Of a stretch of DNA of 9,589 bases, positions 6,613 to 9,589 are shown piece after piece. Source of the DNA: Chloroflexota bacterium (GTDB lineage: Bacteria > Chloroflexota > Anaerolineae > Thermoflexales > Thermoflexaceae); contig JAUQQB010000076.1 of assembly GCA_030550075.1 (NCBI GenBank), positions 1 through 9,589 of the forward strand, read 5' to 3'. The number at the start of each line of letters is the position of its first letter. The stretch's first letter is position 1. The position numbers and the translations under genes are program-made. The notes beneath the pieces are model-generated. The model ran no database searches. It saw nothing but the letters and a program-made list of their open reading frames with translations, and was not told the origin of the DNA.

Positions 6613-6647
6613 GGGCGATGGGTATGGATGCGTATCAGGCGTCTACG
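6613..6647 (+). repeat. Leader segment of the structured repeat, copy 1
   Basis: The segment starting GGGCGATGGGTATGGATGCG and ending AGGCGTCTACG immediately precedes the first repeat unit. A closely similar segment (GGGCGATGAGGATGGATGCG...AGGCGTCTG) precedes the repeat copy at the right end of the window. The shared block suggests that the element has a defined left end and includes this leader. Confidence 0.6.
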
Positions 6648-7027
6648 TTTGTAGTCGGGCACGAAGCGAAGCGGAGTGCCCGTCTAAGCGTTCGCAAAAA
6701 AGGACAGGCACTTATGTGCCTGACTACGAACGGAAAGCCCCTTGTTTGTAGTCGAGCACGGAGCGGAGTGCCCATCATAGGCGTTCCCAAAAAGAAGACG
6801 GGCACTTACGTGCCCTACTACGAACAAAAAGCCCTTGTTCGTAGTAGGGCACGGAGTGAAGCGGAGTGCCCGTTTAAGCGTTCACAAAAAGGACGGGCAC
6901 TTACGTGCCCGACTACAAACGAAAGACCCTTGTTTGTAGTCGGGCACGAAGCGAAGCGAAGTGCTCGTCCAGGCGTTCATAAAAAAGAACGGGCACTGAC
7001 GTGCCCTACTACGAACCGGAAAAATCC
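6648..7027 (+). repeat. Tandem array of four ~95-base structured repeats
   Basis: The units are 6648-6744, 6745-6837, 6838-6932 and 6933-7027 (97, 93, 95 and about 95 bases). Each starts TTTGTAGTCGGGCAC (with small changes) and has a first hairpin CGGGCAC...GTGCCCG with an 8- or 13-base loop. A linker AAGCGTTCnnAAAAA follows, then a second tight hairpin GGGCAC-TTAC-GTGCCC, then GACTACAAAC, which is complementary to the unit start. Each unit can therefore form two hairpins, or one long fold closed by its ends. This resembles paired REP/BIME-type intergenic elements. A 140-codon frame crossing the array (6618-7040) is repetitive translation of the repeats, not a gene. No transposase lies nearby. 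Confidence 0.85.
6981..7006 (-). terminator. Terminator-like hairpin of unit 4, ending the GH57 transcript
   Basis: On the minus strand, GGGCAC-GTCA-GTGCCC (7006-6991) is followed by GTTCTTTTTT (6990-6981). It is the first such structure met after the GH57 stop, about 75 bases downstream. The stem is only 6 bp but all strong except one pair. Units 3, 2 and 1 repeat the same hairpin plus T-run, so termination would be reinforced serially. Confidence 0.55.
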
Positions 7028-7081
7028 TGCGCCGCCATGATGCAAATTCGCGGACACTCTCCTTGGGCGGACGGGCATCCC

Positions 7082-9229
7082 CTATCCCAACTCGAATTCC
7101 ATCCGGACCTCCCAGGTCTCCCCGGGATTCAGGTGGAGGGGCCAGTGGGCCGTCAGGCTGGTTCCTTCGTAGACCCGCTCGAAACCGGCCTCCGAGTTCG
7201 AGATCGCCTCTACCGGGAATTGCCACCAGGCGGCGGGCCGGCTCAGGCGGATCACCACACGCCCCCACCACTCATGGACGATGGCCAGCTCGTTCGATTC
7301 GGGGAGCTCCTCCAGCGTGGCGAAGGGGCGCAGTTCCCCATCCGGCCACACGGTATACGCCTTCTCGCTGTCTCCCCCAGACATGCCCCAATGGATCTCA
7401 ACGCCGAATCGAGCGTGAATGGGGGAAAGCCCCATCGGCGTCAGACGATAGGAGACGCGAAGGATCGGCCGGTCTGGAAGGACCTCCATGGTCTTTTCCA
7501 GGCGTATGGGCTTTGGGCCCTCCGGATCCCATACATGGCCATCGCGGCGAAGGACCAGACAGGGATAGGGCTCCGCCTGCAGGGTGGATACCGTGTAGGG
7601 CTGATTCACGAAATCCCCCCACTCGGGATACTGGGCCCGGTAGAACGCGCTGAGCGAGGTATCCGGCGCTATGAGATGATCGATCAGCCCGGTCCGCCGA
7701 TACCAGTCCACGATCAGCCGCTCCTCCAGGCCCATCTCCTTCACCCGCACCCGATGGGTATGGATGCTCTCCAGGCGGCCTTCCTGGCCGGCCGGCGCGA
7801 TCTCTCCCCGGGCCGCTGCCTCCTGGAGCACCCGGTGGTAGCCCTCGCGGTGTCGGGTCATCCCATTCAACAGGTTCAGCGCCGCGTCCCGACGATCCCA
7901 CTCCAGGATCTGACCGCCCAGGTGAGGGCTGATCAGGAGCCATTGATCCGGCGTCCCGATCACGATCTCCTCCCGCGTATCCCCATCGAAATCCAGGCGC
8001 TCCACGTAGGCCCAGGGCCCTTCCCCATAACGGGCTTCATCGGCGAGGGCCTCGGCGGTGATCAGGTGCTGGTAGTTCGCCTCGCGGATGTGGAACAGAT
8101 AGATGCCGCCGAACACCCCATGCCAGTAAGGGCAATTGCACTGGCCTGCCCATACATGATCAAGGGCCTCCGCCCGCCGCGCTGAATCCGGGAGAGCGTG
8201 GACCTTCCGGCTGACCCAGAGCATCTTCTTATGCATCTGGTTGACCTCCGGGTATTTGGCCAGGAAGATCCGCCAGAACCCTCCCCGGATGAACCGGAGG
8301 AGATCCCATCGGCCCTCCGCCTGCAGCTGATGCTTGAGCTCCGTGAGATCCGCCGAGGCCTCGGGGGGCAGAGCCCACTCGCTCATCTCATCGTAGGAGG
8401 CCGTGGGGAGGTAAACCCGGCCGAGCGGGGGAAAGCGCGTCGCGTATTCACCGGGGGGGATCGAGAGGAGCCAGTCGGCGTTCTCCTCGATGGCCGTGAA
8501 GAAAGCCTCGATCCACCCCCGATCCCAGCAATGGAGATCCGTCCCCGGCCACAGGCCGAACTTCTCCCCATCGTCCCCCATCACCGCCACCCGGGGCGGG
8601 GCGCCGGGCGGAAGCGGTCGCTCCGCCTGCTCCCGCAGCCAGCTGATCACCTCGGGGACAGAGGCCCAGGGGATCGTGTATCGCAGATGCTTGGAGGTGC
8701 CGAAGATCTTCAGGGGATCTCCCAGCTCCTCGGTCACGTAGTAGCCGAAGAGATCCTCATCGGTCAATCCGACCCACTTGAAGTGGGTGTCATCGACGAT
8801 GGTGTATTGAAGGCCCATCCGCGCCAGGGTGCGGGGCAGATGCGGCTCCCACACCCGCTCCGCCAGCCAGAAACCCGTCGGCGATGTCCCGAAATCCTCG
8901 CGCACCGCCTCCATATGTTTGCGGATCTGACCCTCTCGGTCCTCATCGGGGATCACCGCCAGGATCGGCTCGTAATAGGCCCCGGCCATGATCTCCACCT
9001 GGCCTCGCTCCACCAGGCGACGGATGCGAGGGAAGAACTCCGGCCGGTGCTCCCGCAACCAGTCCCGCAACGGCCCGGTGTAATGGAGCGCGACCCGGAC
9101 CCCCGGATGGCGCTCCAGGGCCGCGATCATCGGCTCATACGCGCGGCGATACGCTTCTTCAAAGACCCAATCAAAATTCCCCACCGGCTGGTGATTGTGG
9201 AAAGCCAGCGCCAGATAAATCTTTCCCAT
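7082..9229 (-). CDS. GH57 4-alpha-glucanotransferase / alpha-amylase-type enzyme
   Basis: This 715-residue enzyme acts on alpha-1,4-glucans (starch or glycogen), either transferring or hydrolysing maltodextrins. The GH57 motifs are in order: HNHQP (11-15), GQVEIMAGAYYEP (76-88), WLAERVWEP (121-129) with likely nucleophile Glu124, MGDDGEKFG (217-225) with the catalytic Asp at 219 or 220, and NCPYWHGVFGGIYL (365-378). These match Thermococcus litoralis glucanotransferase (nucleophile Glu123). The C-terminal half, about 400-715, is the DUF1925/DUF1926-type beta region. There is no signal peptide, so it should be cytoplasmic. I chose the ATG at 9229 because GAGGG lies 8 bases upstream; a TTG five codons earlier overlaps that site. 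The gene has its own promoter and a probable sugar-responsive operator, and is monocistronic. Transferase and amylase activities cannot be told apart from sequence alone. Confidence 0.95.
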   Translation of the reverse strand: MGKIYLALAFHNHQPVGNFDWVFEEAYRRAYEPMIAALERHPGVRVALHYTGPLRDWLREHRPEFFPRIRRLVERGQVEIMAGAYYEPILAVIPDEDREGQIRKHMEAVREDFGTSPTGFWLAERVWEPHLPRTLARMGLQYTIVDDTHFKWVGLTDEDLFGYYVTEELGDPLKIFGTSKHLRYTIPWASVPEVISWLREQAERPLPPGAPPRVAVMGDDGEKFGLWPGTDLHCWDRGWIEAFFTAIEENADWLLSIPPGEYATRFPPLGRVYLPTASYDEMSEWALPPEASADLTELKHQLQAEGRWDLLRFIRGGFWRIFLAKYPEVNQMHKKMLWVSRKVHALPDSARRAEALDHVWAGQCNCPYWHGVFGGIYLFHIREANYQHLITAEALADEARYGEGPWAYVERLDFDGDTREEIVIGTPDQWLLISPHLGGQILEWDRRDAALNLLNGMTRHREGYHRVLQEAAARGEIAPAGQEGRLESIHTHRVRVKEMGLEERLIVDWYRRTGLIDHLIAPDTSLSAFYRAQYPEWGDFVNQPYTVSTLQAEPYPCLVLRRDGHVWDPEGPKPIRLEKTMEVLPDRPILRVSYRLTPMGLSPIHARFGVEIHWGMSGGDSEKAYTVWPDGELRPFATLEELPESNELAIVHEWWGRVVIRLSRPAAWWQFPVEAISNSEAGFERVYEGTSLTAHWPLHLNPGETWEVRMEFELG

Positions 9230-9237
9230 CCGGATTT

Positions 9238-9242
9238 CCCTC
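9238..9242 (-). promoter_or_regulatory. Ribosome binding site fixing the GH57 start
   Basis: The minus strand reads GAGGG 8 bases before the ATG at 9229. The alternative TTG start at 9244 would overlap this site and has no site of its own, which favours the ATG. Confidence 0.7.
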
Positions 9243-9253
9243 AAGCGGTTTGA

Positions 9254-9265
9254 TAAAGCGCTTTA
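9254..9265. promoter_or_regulatory. LacI-family-type operator of the GH57 gene
   Basis: TAAAGCGCTTTA is a perfect 12-bp palindrome with the central CG and flanking AAAG/CTTT typical of LacI-family and CcpA/MalR-like operators. It sits just downstream of the -10 box and 24 bases before the ATG, an ideal place to block transcription. Regulation by a maltodextrin-sensing LacI-family repressor is inferred from the site and the gene function. No regulator gene is in the window. Confidence 0.65.
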
Positions 9266-9275
9266 CCTGGGAGAG

Positions 9276-9302
9276 ATTAAAGCGAAACGGGGGATCTGTC
9301 AA
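9276..9302 (-). promoter_or_regulatory. Sigma70-like promoter of the GH57 gene
   Basis: On the minus strand there is a perfect TTGACA (9302-9297). Either TTTAAT follows at a 15-base spacing (9281-9276; five of six matches) or TAATCT at 17 bases (9279-9274). The expected start of transcription, about 9264-9270, lies at the edge of the palindromic operator. Confidence 0.6.
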
Positions 9303-9340
9303 GAGAAACCGGACGCAATCCGAGGAACAAGCCTCATTCA

Positions 9341-9393
9341 GGGGTGATGGGTCTGGGGGCGCGCCTTCGACACGCTCCCAGACCCATCACCTC
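9341..9393. repeat. Long hairpin (15 bp perfect, about 21 bp total)
   Basis: GGTGATGGGTCTGGG (9343-9357) pairs perfectly with CCCAGACCCATCACC (9377-9391). Two outer and four inner pairs, including G-T wobbles, extend the stem to about 21 bp around an 11-base loop. It lies upstream of the GH57 promoter, so it is not in that transcript. On the plus strand a mildly pyrimidine-rich stretch (TCCTTCGTTCTC) follows, but there is no true U-run. It may end read-through from genes to the right, or be a remnant or binding site. Confidence 0.7.
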
Positions 9394-9469
9394 CTTCGTT
9401 CTCGCGCCCCACAGGGTTGTGAGGAGAGGCCGGAGATCGGATCATTGTTAACACCATCAATTCAATGAT
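9394..9469. other. Intergenic spacer with small inverted repeat
   Basis: This stretch holds no gene. ATCATTG (9441-9447) and CAATGAT (9463-9469) form a 7-bp inverted repeat that abuts the leader of the right-hand structured repeat, with GTTAAC between the arms. It could mark the element border or be chance. Confidence 0.3.
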
Positions 9470-9589
9470 GGGCGATGAGGATGGATGCGTGCTAGGCGTC
9501 TGACCACCTGTTCATAGTCGGGCACGAAGCGGAGTGCCCGTCTAAGTGTTCACAAAAAGAGGACGGGCACTTGCGTGCCCTATTACAAA
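9470..9589 (+). repeat. Structured repeat with leader, copy at right edge
   Basis: The leader (9470-9510) resembles 6613-6647. The unit (9511-9589, cut by the window end) starts TTCATAGTCGGGCAC, has the short 8-base loop GAAGCGGA, the linker AAGTGTTCACAAAAAG and the second hairpin GGGCAC-TTGC-GTGCCC. It has the same orientation as the four-unit array at 6648-7027, so the GH57 gene is flanked by direct copies. On the minus strand the second hairpin is followed by GTCCTCTTTTTG and could terminate a gene lying to the right. Confidence 0.8.

Noticed and set aside
6648..7027. CRISPR array
   Set aside because: Units of about 95 bases are similar along their whole length, with no unique spacers, and consist of inverted arms; no cas genes are present.
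6618..7040. 140-codon plus-strand frame across the repeat array
   Set aside because: The protein is only the repetitive translation of the ~95-base DNA repeats, and the hairpin arms explain the sequence better than coding does.
7001..9253. Long plus-strand open frames (7001-8185 and 8198-9253) opposite the GH57 gene
   Set aside because: They are antisense to a gene with all GH57 motifs. Their translations are low-complexity and rich in Arg, Pro and Gly with no recognisable domain, as expected for the complement of GC-rich coding DNA.
9441..9469. Intrinsic terminator from the ATCATTG/CAATGAT repeat
   Set aside because: The stem is only 7 bp and AT-rich with a 15-base loop, and no T-run follows on either strand.

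Overview
The window carries five convincing protein genes, all on the minus strand. They read right to left as two transcription units. The high G+C content, a GH57 amylase-type enzyme, a phosphonate-type ABC transporter, a secreted DUF5060/GH5-like hydrolase and intergenic repeats rich in stable hairpins suggest a thermophilic, saccharolytic bacterium. A Chloroflexota relative (Thermoflexus or Anaerolineae type) is my best guess. That is an inference from gene content and protein style, because no rRNA or marker gene is present.

Right part (about 7028-9589): a monocistronic GH57 alpha-glucan enzyme (7082-9229) has its own sigma70-like promoter. A perfect 12-bp palindrome of the LacI-family operator type lies between that promoter and the ribosome binding site. 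Upstream are a very long hairpin (9341-9393) and one copy of a structured intergenic repeat (9470-9589). Downstream, four tandem copies of the same repeat (6613-7027) separate it from the next unit. Read on the minus strand, the hairpin followed by a T-run in each repeat looks like an intrinsic terminator.

Left part (154-6404): a promoter at 6376-6404 drives phnD (binding lipoprotein), phnC (ATPase), phnE (permease) and a 1069-residue secreted glycoside hydrolase that starts 17 bases after phnE. A 14-bp hairpin sits between phnD and phnC, where it could set the excess of binding protein over the membrane components. The operon ends at a terminator (154-187) far beyond the hydrolase stop codon. 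In the gap, the hydrolase reading frame continues past two stops into a Pro/Thr-rich segment, which looks like a decayed C-terminal extension.

Working idea: the hydrolase, with two carbohydrate-binding-like modules inserted inside its catalytic barrel, acts on an outside polysaccharide, and the co-transcribed Phn-type transporter imports something released from or linked to it. The binding protein lacks the usual Gly-Ser-His motif of the PhnD family, so its ligand may not be an ordinary phosphonate. No phosphonate catabolism gene is in the window. No tRNA, rRNA, CRISPR array or transposase was found.
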